The notes under the pieces were generated by a model. The model ran no database searches. It saw only the letters and a program-made list of their open reading frames with translations, and was not told where the DNA came from. This document shows positions 1 to 5,427 of a stretch of DNA of 5,427 bases, piece after piece. Positions within the stretch are counted from its first letter, which is position 1; each line of letters starts with the position of its first letter. The DNA lies in the NCBI GenBank assembly GCA_003641675.1, contig QNBI01000166.1, positions 1-5,427 of the forward strand, given 5' to 3'. Made by a program: the position numbers and the translations under genes. This stretch comes from Spirochaetota bacterium. GTDB lineage: Bacteria; Spirochaetota; Spirochaetia; SZUA-6.

Positions 1-401
1 AATCTTTTTCCATCTTTTAGTTTTATAACACCCTCTAAAAACTTTCTCTCTACGTTTTTTGTCATTTCCGGAGGCGGCTCTATACTGTTCTTCTCTATTA
101 CGGTTACCTCCGATACGGAGTCTATTACAAGGCCGTTTGTAAAACCTTCCATTTCGGTTACAAGCATTCTTGTATGTTCTGTCATTTCTGTTTTTAAGGA
201 TTCATTAAACCGTGTTTTAGAATCTATTACAGGAATAACATTCCCTCTTAAATTGCATATTCCAAGTATATATGGAGGGCTTCCCGGAACCTTTGTTATC
301 TTTGGAAGTCGAACTATTTCTCTCACATTCTTGACATAGATACCAAACTCTTCTTTCTCTATACGAAAAATTACAATCTGTCCTGCCATATCATTTTCCA
401 T
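1..401 (-). CDS. cheW: CheW chemotaxis coupling protein (3' end cut by window edge)
   Basis: CheW is the cytoplasmic SH3-like adaptor that links the tips of MCP signalling hairpins to the kinase CheA. Reading leftward from 401 there are 133 complete codons with no stop before the edge. The product has the family pattern: an N-terminal strand (QIVIFRIEKEEFGIYV, residues 8-23), the VREIVRLPKITKVPGSP segment (26-42), then the diagnostic ILGICNLRGNVIPVID (45-60), with Arg52 matching the conserved Arg of the NLRG motif. A second lobe follows (LVIDSVSEV, then EPPPE and FLEGVIKL). CheW proteins usually run 150-170 residues, so only a short C-terminal strand should be missing. I prefer the ATG at 401 over the in-frame ATG at 407, because AAGGAAGG (416..409) lies 7 nt from 401 but abuts 407. 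It starts about 18 nt after the MCP stop, so it is almost certainly co-transcribed and serves that receptor. Confidence 0.93.
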   Translation of the reverse strand, partial: MENDMAGQIVIFRIEKEEFGIYVKNVREIVRLPKITKVPGSPPYILGICNLRGNVIPVIDSKTRFNESLKTEMTEHTRMLVTEMEGFTNGLVIDSVSEVTVIEKNSIEPPPEMTKNVERKFLEGVIKLKDGKR

Positions 402-408
402 TTTCATC

Positions 409-416
409 CCTTCCTT
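409..416 (-). promoter_or_regulatory. Shine-Dalgarno site of cheW
   Basis: AAGGAAGG reads 5'->3' on the minus strand in the short gap after the MCP stop codon. It is 7 nt from the ATG at 401 and touches the ATG at 407, so it decides the start in favour of 401. Confidence 0.7.
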
Positions 417-419
417 AAC

Positions 420-2354
420 TTAAGCATTCTGCATTTCATCTGCCTGGCTTGCTATATCTTCAATTGCCTGTGAAATCTGGCTCATTCCTTTCTCCTGTTC
501 TTCTGCAGCCTTGGCAGCTTCCTCTACAGACTTTGCAATTTCTTCTGCGGCAGATGCTATCTGCTCTACCCCCTTACTTGCCTGTTCAAGACCTGTTGTG
601 GTTTCTACAATGTAAGTTTTAATTTCTTCCAAATATTTTATAACTTCTTCTAGTTGTTTATTAATTATTTTAAAATTATTAATACTTTTTTTAGATCTTT
701 CGATTTCCCTAAAAGCTACAACTGCAGCATTTTCAAGATCGTTATCTGCTATAATAATTCTATTCTCAATGTTTCGGACCATGTCCTTTATTTTCTCTGC
801 ATTCTCAGAGGATTCGTTCGCAAGATTTCGTATGTCTCCAGAAACCACCGAAAAACCTCTTCCGAATTCGTCAGCTCCTGCCGCTTCTATAAAGCCGTTA
901 ACTGCGAGCATATTTGTCTGAATTCCCACCATGGATATCTTTTCCACAATCTTTTCAATATTCCTAACGCTTTCTGACAGTTTCTGCATTTTCTCAGCTG
1001 AGTCTTTAGACTGCTTTGCAGATTTTTCAATATTCTTTATCATTAAGTTTATTCCTTCTTCGCTCTTGCCTATTTCCCCTTTCAAATTTTTCGCTTCTGC
1101 TAAAGATTCATCGTTAACATTTAGCGTTTTTTCAGCAATTTCTATTGCATTTTTTGCAAGATTACTTTCGTTCTCTGCATTCCTGGATATTTCCTCTGCT
1201 GCAGATGAAATTTGGTTTATTGCAGCCATAATCTGTCCTGCAGCTGCAGTTGATTCTTCTATATTTGCAGAGAGTTCTTCGGAAGCCGCTGCAACTTCTT
1301 CTGCTGATTTCTGCGTATCTGTCGAGTTCTTTAATTCCTCCGCCATACTGGAAAGATTGTCAGATGCAGTGAGCATTTCATTAAACGCCTTGTTCTGCTC
1401 ATGTATGGACTTTGTGGTTTCTTCTGCCGAACTGGATATCTGCTCCGTAGCTGTTGCAACCTGCTCTGATGCAGTTAAAAGCTCTGCTGCAGTGTTCTGT
1501 GTTGCATCCGCATTCTTAGCCATGTTTGCACTGGCAATAGAAAGTTTATCAGTAACAGAAGCCATATCTGCAAGGTTTTTTAAAAGCTCGTTCGATTTTT
1601 CCGCCTCTTCTTCCGCAATACGTGCTGAATCTTCCACCTCATTTACTATTTCGTTAACATAGTTCTGTATCTCTTCTACAACTGTTCTAATATCCAGAGC
1701 ACTCTTTTCCGATGTCTCTGCAAGGTTTCTAACTTCATCCGCAACAACTGCGAATCCTTTACCGTGATCACCTGCCCTTGCCGCCTCTATTGCTGCATTC
1801 AGCGCCAATAGGTTGGTCTGGTCTGCAATGCGTACAACTGTCTGGACAATTCCCCCTATTTCTTCCGCCTGTTTGGCGAGCTCCCTTATAACTTCTGCAG
1901 TTTTTTTATTCTGCTCAGCAGAAGTTTTAATACCTTCGATTAGATCTCTGCTATCCATATCGAGCGTTTTAATGAGTTTTGCTCCTCCCTCTACTCTAAT
2001 TGCCGCTTCTTTTACAAGATCGTTGATATTTACAGATCGTTTATTTATCTGTTCTGCCGCAGCTCTGGATTCTTCCGTTGCACCTGCTGCCTGTTCCGTC
2101 GCCGCTGCAATTTGCTGTGAAGATTTGCCTAATTCTTCTGCAGCACCAGCTGCCTGGTTAAGTGATGCCCCCATTTCTTCTATAGCTGCAGCAAGCCTTT
2201 CCGCTATGGATTGCTGGCGGGCAAGCGTCCTTGCACGTGCTTTCTCCTGTGCGATTTTTTTTGCCTGTTCCCGTTTTTTAGCTATTTCATCACCCGTTTC
2301 ATGTTTTGCTGTAATACCCGTATGTCCAACTGGTTTTGCTAGTGTTTTAGCCAT
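420..2354 (-). CDS. Soluble MCP with two tandem signalling hairpins
   Basis: A 644-residue cytoplasmic chemoreceptor with no transmembrane segment and no HAMP, PAS or other sensor domain. Residues 1-50 are Lys/Arg-rich ([20 protein letters not shown]) and lead into a long Ala/Glu/Ser coiled coil. Hairpin tip 1 (about 176-215) is canonical, with [20 protein letters not shown] followed by [15 protein letters not shown]. This is the surface that contacts CheA and CheW. Tip 2 (about 476-515) is the same motif but degenerate: [19 protein letters not shown] then [15 protein letters not shown]. The two halves align without gaps at an offset of exactly 300 residues. Stretches resembling MCP methylation sites ([42 protein letters not shown]) lie on the helices away from the tips. 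The gene begins 23 nt after the hsp70-like gene behind a strong GGAGGT site and is followed directly by cheW. The family call is secure. The input signal is unknown and may come through the neighbouring TPR or Hsp70 proteins. Confidence 0.96.
   Translation of the reverse strand: MAKTLAKPVGHTGITAKHETGDEIAKKREQAKKIAQEKARARTLARQQSIAERLAAAIEEMGASLNQAAGAAEELGKSSQQIAAATEQAAGATEESRAAAEQINKRSVNINDLVKEAAIRVEGGAKLIKTLDMDSRDLIEGIKTSAEQNKKTAEVIRELAKQAEEIGGIVQTVVRIADQTNLLALNAAIEAARAGDHGKGFAVVADEVRNLAETSEKSALDIRTVVEEIQNYVNEIVNEVEDSARIAEEEAEKSNELLKNLADMASVTDKLSIASANMAKNADATQNTAAELLTASEQVATATEQISSSAEETTKSIHEQNKAFNEMLTASDNLSSMAEELKNSTDTQKSAEEVAAASEELSANIEESTAAAGQIMAAINQISSAAEEISRNAENESNLAKNAIEIAEKTLNVNDESLAEAKNLKGEIGKSEEGINLMIKNIEKSAKQSKDSAEKMQKLSESVRNIEKIVEKISMVGIQTNMLAVNGFIEAAGADEFGRGFSVVSGDIRNLANESSENAEKIKDMVRNIENRIIIADNDLENAAVVAFREIERSKKSINNFKIINKQLEEVIKYLEEIKTYIVETTTGLEQASKGVEQIASAAEEIAKSVEEAAKAAEEQEKGMSQISQAIEDIASQADEMQNA
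432..1298 (-). repeat. MCP internal repeat unit 2 (degenerate hairpin, residues ~353-641)
   Basis: Second copy of the duplication. [11 protein letters not shown] (354-364) pairs with residues 54-64, QTNMLAVN (479-486) with 179-186, GFSVV (500-504) with 200-204, and EQIA (597-600) with EQVA (297-300). All these pairs sit at exactly +300. Across the 40-residue tip I count 21 identities. Divergence is concentrated at tip positions that matter in receptors, including Arg193 replaced by Gly493. Confidence 0.75.
1332..2198 (-). repeat. MCP internal repeat unit 1 (canonical hairpin, residues ~53-341)
   Basis: First copy of a gapless internal duplication with a period of 300 codons (900 nt). It starts around [11 protein letters not shown] (54-64), contains the canonical tip at 176-215 and ends near residue 341. 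Residue n in this unit pairs with residue n+300. Limits are by eye. Confidence 0.75.
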
Positions 2355-2362
2355 TTTTCGTT

Positions 2363-2368
2363 ACCTCC
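2363..2368 (-). promoter_or_regulatory. Strong Shine-Dalgarno site of the MCP gene
   Basis: GGAGGT on the minus strand, 8 nt before the ATG at 2354, inside the 23-nt gap after the Hsp70-like stop. It is the best ribosome site in the operon, consistent with the receptor being made in larger amounts than the upstream ParA, TPR and Hsp70 proteins (inference). Confidence 0.75.
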
Positions 2369-2377
2369 ATTAATTAG

Positions 2378-3895
2378 TTATATTATTTTTAATCCCCTAC
2401 CCCTTCGTTCCCGAAAATCACCGGTTAATAACCAGTCTTTTCCCGAAATGGATACTTTTTTAATGGTGCCTGTATCAAGATTAACAGCAGAAACGTTCAT
2501 AATCTCATGTCTATCAATGGAAAACCTTACATCAATATTCGGTTCTCCTGCCTTTGCATGGGCAATATTACTCAATCTAAACTTCCCAAGAGAAACATAT
2601 TCTCTTTCGTTACCGTTTACACCGCTTTGAAGTACATGGATTATTACTTCTTCCTGGTTATCTTCTGCCGTAGTGAAAAGTTTTACATTTTCGCAGGGGT
2701 AGCTTGTACCCTTTGGAATTATTGTTATAAAACTTCCATTGTTATCCTCAATACCAAGATCATGAGACGTAATATCGTAGAATTCAATCTCTTCAAGCTC
2801 ACCGGAGAGAATCCCTGCAAGTATAGCAGCGCCTTCTGCAACTACTTCGTCGGGATTTATGTCGTGATAAACATTTATTTTGCCCTTTCCATTTAATCGT
2901 TTTATTGTACTAACTACAGTTCGCTCTACAGAAGGAATTCTGGTAGAACCTCCAGCAAATATAATAGAGTTCATCCAGGAAGAGTTAAGCTTGAATTGAT
3001 TAAAAGTCTCTTCTATTAATTTCTCTGTACTCTTTAAGTATTCATTAATAATACTTTCGAATTTATTTCGCGTTATTGTAACATCCAGATGAATTGGGCC
3101 TTTCTCTGTTGCAGTAATATATGGAATAAAAATTCTCGTTTCCTCCACACTGGACAGATCTATTTTTGCCTTTTCCGCATGTATTAAAATCTGTTGATAA
3201 GCAATTGGATCTTCTTTAAGATTAATTGAGTATTGCTTTTGAAACTCATGTAACACAAAATCACTCAAAGCTTTATCAAAGTTAATACCACCTATAGAAG
3301 TGGATCCGCCTGTGGCAAGAACTCTAAAAAGATTCTTTTTATAATCCATAAGGGTAATATCAAGTGTTCCACCTCCAAGATCAAAGATAAGAATATGTTC
3401 ATCTAATTTTCTGCCTACTCCATATGCAAGAGCTGCTGCTATTGGTTCATTAAGGAGTTTTAGTACATTAAACCCTGCCAGTATTCCTGCTTTTAAGGTG
3501 GCTTGTCTCTGGTTATCATTAAAATATGCAGGAACTGTAATTACTGCATTTTTAATTGGAATACCAAGATATTTCTCCGAATATATCTTTATTTTACGTA
3601 ATATAAGGGCAGATAACTCCACTGGGGTATAGGACCTCTCCCCTATGGGAAACTGAATATCCTGCCCCATGTTTGTCTTAATATTTGTTATTGTTGCTTC
3701 ACTGTTTACAATTTGTTGATTTTTTGCAAGTTCTCCGATTAAAACGGAATCGTCTTTCTTAAAATTAACTACAGAAGGGGTAATACGATTTCCTCTTTCG
3801 TTAATAATGATTTCCGGTTTTCCGTTATTTATATAAGCAGCCAAGGAGTTAGTCGTTCCGAGATCTATACCAATTATAATATTATTCTTTCCCAT
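2378..3895 (-). CDS. Hsp70/DnaK-like ATPase lacking the helical lid
   Basis: A 505-residue Hsp70-family protein, against about 640 for DnaK. The nucleotide-binding domain (about 5-365) is complete: phosphate-1 loop IGIDLGTTNS (8-17), Lys73 in NIKTNMG where DnaK has its catalytic Lys70, VITVPAYFNDNQRQAT (118-133), Glu150 in LNEPIAAALAYG, phosphate-2 loop IFDLGGGTLDIT (170-181) with Asp172 and Thr177, and adenosine motif FAGGSTRIPSV (313-323). NPDEVVAEGAA (347-357) leads to the linker. The beta-sandwich substrate domain is present (about 374-485; TTAEDNQEEVIIHVLQSG at 408-425). The protein then ends in a short basic tail, so the alpha-helical lid is absent. The usual hydrophobic VLLLDVT linker reads IEFYDIT (370-376). 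Its start overlaps the TPR gene by 14 nt, with AGGAG 12 nt upstream of the ATG. It is likely an operon-dedicated Hsp70, perhaps nearest HscC-type short forms, rather than the housekeeping DnaK; no GrpE or J-protein gene is nearby. Confidence 0.94.
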   Translation of the reverse strand: MGKNNIIIGIDLGTTNSLAAYINNGKPEIIINERGNRITPSVVNFKKDDSVLIGELAKNQQIVNSEATITNIKTNMGQDIQFPIGERSYTPVELSALILRKIKIYSEKYLGIPIKNAVITVPAYFNDNQRQATLKAGILAGFNVLKLLNEPIAAALAYGVGRKLDEHILIFDLGGGTLDITLMDYKKNLFRVLATGGSTSIGGINFDKALSDFVLHEFQKQYSINLKEDPIAYQQILIHAEKAKIDLSSVEETRIFIPYITATEKGPIHLDVTITRNKFESIINEYLKSTEKLIEETFNQFKLNSSWMNSIIFAGGSTRIPSVERTVVSTIKRLNGKGKINVYHDINPDEVVAEGAAILAGILSGELEEIEFYDITSHDLGIEDNNGSFITIIPKGTSYPCENVKLFTTAEDNQEEVIIHVLQSGVNGNEREYVSLGKFRLSNIAHAKAGEPNIDVRFSIDRHEIMNVSAVNLDTGTIKKVSISGKDWLLTGDFRERRGRGLKII

Positions 3896-4286
3896 TCTTA
3901 AGTTCTGCTCCTATTATATTTAGATTTTCCTTTGCTGTATCATCCTCCGGATGTATTTTTAATAGTTCATGTAGAGTCTTAAATGCCTTTCTTTTATAGC
4001 CCAGGTTATATAGAGTAAGTGCTAAATTATTCATAGCTTTGCCATGCTGCGGTACAAGACAAAGCACAGCTTTAAACAATCCCATTGCCTCTATAAGTTC
4101 TTTTTGCTTTAGCTGTTTAATACCATCTTTAAATAACATATCCGCTTTCTGTTTTAATTCTGCCTCCACATAATCTTTTAAGCTATAGCCTAAATCTGTA
4201 TCTTTCTCATTTTTTTCAAGCTCCGCTTTTTCTTCTAAGAGTACCTTTAGGCTCTTACCTAAAGTATTGTGATTACCCTTTCTCAT
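3882..4286 (-). CDS. Small TPR-repeat protein
   Basis: A 134-residue soluble protein with no signal peptide or membrane segment. Residues 1-47 are highly charged and probably helical. Two tetratricopeptide repeats follow: one at about 48-81 (ADMLFKDGIKQLKQKELIEA, then LFKAVLCLVPQH) and a clearer one at about 82-115 (AMNNLALTLYNLGYKRKAFK, then LLKIHPED). A capping helix (116-130) closes the array. TPRs are protein-protein docking surfaces. The ATG overlaps the ParA stop as ATGA (4286..4283), with AAGG 6 nt upstream, and the end overlaps the Hsp70-like start by 14 nt. Such tight coupling on both sides suggests it bridges those proteins or adapts the Hsp70 to a client. The precise partner is not shown by the sequence. 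The TPR call is good; the function is unknown. Confidence 0.82.
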   Translation of the reverse strand: MRKGNHNTLGKSLKVLLEEKAELEKNEKDTDLGYSLKDYVEAELKQKADMLFKDGIKQLKQKELIEAMGLFKAVLCLVPQHGKAMNNLALTLYNLGYKRKAFKTLHELLKIHPEDDTAKENLNIIGAELKNGKE

Positions 4287-5047
4287 TGCAAACCTTTTTC
4301 TATTTGTTCTGCTAATCTGTAATAATCATATGCGCCATGACTTTTAAGCTGGTATTGAAATACAGGTTGTCCGTAACCGGGGGCCTCTGCCAGGGCAATA
4401 TTAATTCTTATAGGATGCATAATTATATTTTCTCCAAGATTCTTTTTTATTTCATCAATTATATTTCTTGCAAGACGTGTTCTCTCTTTGTAAAAAGTAG
4501 GGATAATCCCTCGCAACCTTAGATTGGGATTGTATAATCTGTTTATTTTATAGATAAGGCGAACCATTTCTGCAAGTCCTTCCATGGCAAGAAAATGCGT
4601 CTGCATTGGAATATAAACCTCATTCACTGTGATTAATGTAGAGACTGTTAGAAGGCTAAGGGTCGGCGGAGTATCTAATATAATATAGTCGTATGATCCT
4701 ATTATACTGCTAATTCGTTCCGATAAAAGCGTCCTTGCCTCTTTAATTTTAGAATAGTTTCTTTCAAATTCCATAAGGCGCTTTGTTGCAGGGATGAGTT
4801 TTAAATTACCAAGGAAAGTATTTACTGTACAATCTTCTGGAGATTTATTATCAATAAGAATTGATGACAGGTCTGTATTAATATCTTTTACCGTTATCCC
4901 GAATGATAGAGTTGTATGTGCCTGAGGGTCCGTATCGATGACCAAGATTTTAAATCCCTTAAGGGCAAGAGCCGTTGAAACATTCACAGTAGTTGTGGTT
5001 TTTCCGCTTCCTCCCTTTCTATTGCTAAAGGAAATTAATCTTGGCAT
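4283..5047 (-). CDS. Orphan ParA/Soj-type positioning ATPase
   Basis: A 254-residue ParA/MinD-superfamily ATPase, the length of small chromosomal Soj-type ParAs, with no N-terminal DNA-binding domain. Motifs: deviant Walker A NRKGGSGKTTTT (9-20) with signature Lys11 and Lys16; A' motif VIDTDPQAHTT (36-46); Walker B YIILDTPPTLSLL (121-133) with Asp125; EGLAEM (156-161); and the C-terminal ALAEAPGYGQPV (218-229) and KSHGAYDYYRLAEQI (235-249). Arg189 sits where Soj has its DNA-binding Arg (PTFYKERTRL), but the later Arg of the usual PRNVRLSEAP motif is Ala218. No parB or parS-like element is visible, and the downstream genes are chemosensory, so cargo positioning (as by PpfA or ParC) is likelier than DNA partition. 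The start is well fixed: an in-frame stop lies at 5065..5063 and no other ATG is available. The ribosome site is weak (AAGG, 13 nt upstream). First gene of the operon. Confidence 0.93.
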   Translation of the reverse strand: MPRLISFSNRKGGSGKTTTTVNVSTALALKGFKILVIDTDPQAHTTLSFGITVKDINTDLSSILIDNKSPEDCTVNTFLGNLKLIPATKRLMEFERNYSKIKEARTLLSERISSIIGSYDYIILDTPPTLSLLTVSTLITVNEVYIPMQTHFLAMEGLAEMVRLIYKINRLYNPNLRLRGIIPTFYKERTRLARNIIDEIKKNLGENIIMHPIRINIALAEAPGYGQPVFQYQLKSHGAYDYYRLAEQIEKGLQ

Positions 5048-5251
5048 AATTCCATATTTACCTTATTACGGCGAAATTTTAGAAATAATATTTTATTCAC
5101 TAATTATTAAATTTATTTATAATCTATGAGAATTCAAATTTTTTTATAGAATAATGTGCAATATATTACTATTCTATATTCTATATTGGAGAAATTTCAG
5201 TTTGCTGATAACAATGATGAACATGATGAGATTGTAGAAACCTATATTGTT

Positions 5252-5426
5252 TTAATTGGTTATTTTATAGTTGACAGAATGTCCGTTTTCATCTAATCTT
5301 AACTCATCCCAGGATGTTTTTTTTCTTGCTTCATTATATCATAAGAGGGCAATTTAATAATATTTATAAATATCACTTAATGAATGGTATATTATGTTCT
5401 GCATCTATTACTTTTATTATGCCATA
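5252..5426 (-). pseudogene. Possible frameshifted remnant of an unknown gene (3' part)
   Basis: Three overlapping minus-strand frames read like pieces of one small protein: YGIIKVIDAEHNIPFIK (5426..5376, stop 5375..5373), then LPSYDIMKQEKK in the next frame, then KTSWDELRLDENGHSVNYK in a third, ending at a TAA at 5254..5252. The second switch falls on a run of eight A (5324..5317), a typical indel site. The last piece uses residues (W, D, E, H, G) less expected from random AT-rich DNA. I do not recognise a family, and short open stretches occur by chance, so confidence is low. Confidence 0.2.
5333..5341 (-). promoter_or_regulatory. Candidate extended -10 promoter for the operon
   Basis: TGATATAAT on the minus strand is a perfect extended -10 (TGnTATAAT) pointing toward parA. 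No good -35 sits 16-18 nt upstream, which extended -10 promoters can tolerate. It would start a transcript near 5326 and leave a leader of about 280 nt before the parA ATG. It lies inside the possible gene remnant, so one of the two readings may be chance. Confidence 0.35.
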
Positions 5427-5427
5427 A

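Larger units (their letters stand above)
5048..5427. other. AT-rich leader region upstream of the operon, no confident gene
   Basis: About 380 nt, strongly AT-rich, with frequent stops in all frames near parA. It contains an extended -10 promoter candidate (5341..5333), a small 7-bp tandem repeat (TTCTATA twice, 5172-5185), a 9-nt-period repeat (ATGATGA at 5214-5220 and 5223-5229), and a minus-strand stretch (about 5426..5252) that may be a frameshifted gene remnant. I see no tRNA, no strong terminator hairpin and no recognisable riboswitch. Confidence 0.6.

Noticed and set aside
931..1662. Long + strand open frame of 243 codons antisense to the MCP.
   Set aside because: Its Ser/Ala/Phe/Cys-rich product is the mirror of the Ala/Glu/Lys heptads of the MCP on the other strand. 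The minus frame has clear family motifs and a ribosome site; this one has neither.
1813..2373. + strand open frame of 186 codons antisense to the MCP 5' half.
   Set aside because: Same antisense effect of a repetitive coiled-coil gene. No recognisable domain, and it runs through the MCP start and ribosome site.
2507..2896. + strand open frame of 129 codons within the Hsp70-like gene.
   Set aside because: Fully antisense to the conserved substrate-binding domain region of the Hsp70-like protein; the aromatic-rich product has no motif.
2378..3895. Annotation as housekeeping DnaK.
   Set aside because: About 130 residues too short, lid missing, linker altered, and no grpE or dnaJ beside it.
4283..5047. 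Plasmid or chromosome partition locus (parABS).
   Set aside because: No ParB gene or parS-like repeats are visible next to the ParA, and everything downstream is chaperone or chemosensory.
4938..5129. + strand small frame at the 5' end of parA.
   Set aside because: Overlaps the ParA Walker A coding region in antisense and ends in AT-rich leader; no family features.
5172..5185. 7-bp tandem repeat TTCTATA x2 as a CRISPR or iteron-like array.
   Set aside because: Only two copies in very AT-rich DNA with no spacers; too short to support either.
5271..5299. Perfect TTGACA on the + strand followed by TAATCT 17 nt later.
   Set aside because: The -10 match is poor and no supportable + strand gene lies downstream.
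5314..5427. + strand 37-codon frame ending exactly at the window edge.
   Set aside because: No ribosome site, low-complexity hydrophobic product from T-rich DNA, and it is antisense to the possible gene remnant. The coincidence with the window end is not evidence.

Overview
This AT-rich bacterial window holds one compact leftward (minus-strand) operon of five genes, the last cut by the window edge. In transcription order: an orphan ParA-type ATPase (5047..4283), a small TPR protein (4286..3882), a lid-less Hsp70/DnaK-like protein (3895..2378), a soluble methyl-accepting chemotaxis protein (MCP) with two tandem signalling hairpins (2354..420), and CheW (401..1, missing its last few residues). 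ParA and TPR share a 4-nt ATGA overlap. TPR and Hsp70 overlap by 14 nt, Hsp70 and MCP are 23 nt apart, and MCP and CheW about 18 nt apart. This spacing argues for one transcript with translational coupling. The + strand has no convincing gene; its long open frames are mirror images of the coiled-coil and Hsp70 genes.

The organism cannot be named from this sequence. The AT-rich DNA, Shine-Dalgarno sites and a chemosensory operon fit a flagellated or gliding Gram-negative-type or deep-branching bacterium. No phage, plasmid or IS genes are present.

How the genes may work together (inference): ParA ATPases position large cytoplasmic cargoes on the nucleoid. In Rhodobacter sphaeroides the ParA homologue PpfA positions a cytoplasmic chemoreceptor cluster through the receptor TlpT, and in Vibrio ParC/ParP localise polar arrays. 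Here the cargo would be the membrane-free MCP with CheW, and the strongly basic MCP N-terminus is a candidate ParA-stimulating peptide. The Hsp70-like and TPR proteins placed between ParA and the receptor are the unusual part. They could assemble or remodel the receptor cluster or act as its input, because the MCP carries no sensor domain. In Myxococcus xanthus, DnaK homologues (SglK, StkA) are known to affect exopolysaccharide and social motility, which the Dif chemosensory pathway also controls, so an Hsp70-chemosensory link has precedent. CheA, CheR and CheB are not in the window and may lie beyond position 1.

The 380 nt upstream of parA (5048-5427) is very AT-rich. It contains one good extended -10 promoter candidate (5341..5333, minus) and a stretch that reads like a frameshifted gene remnant, but no confident gene.
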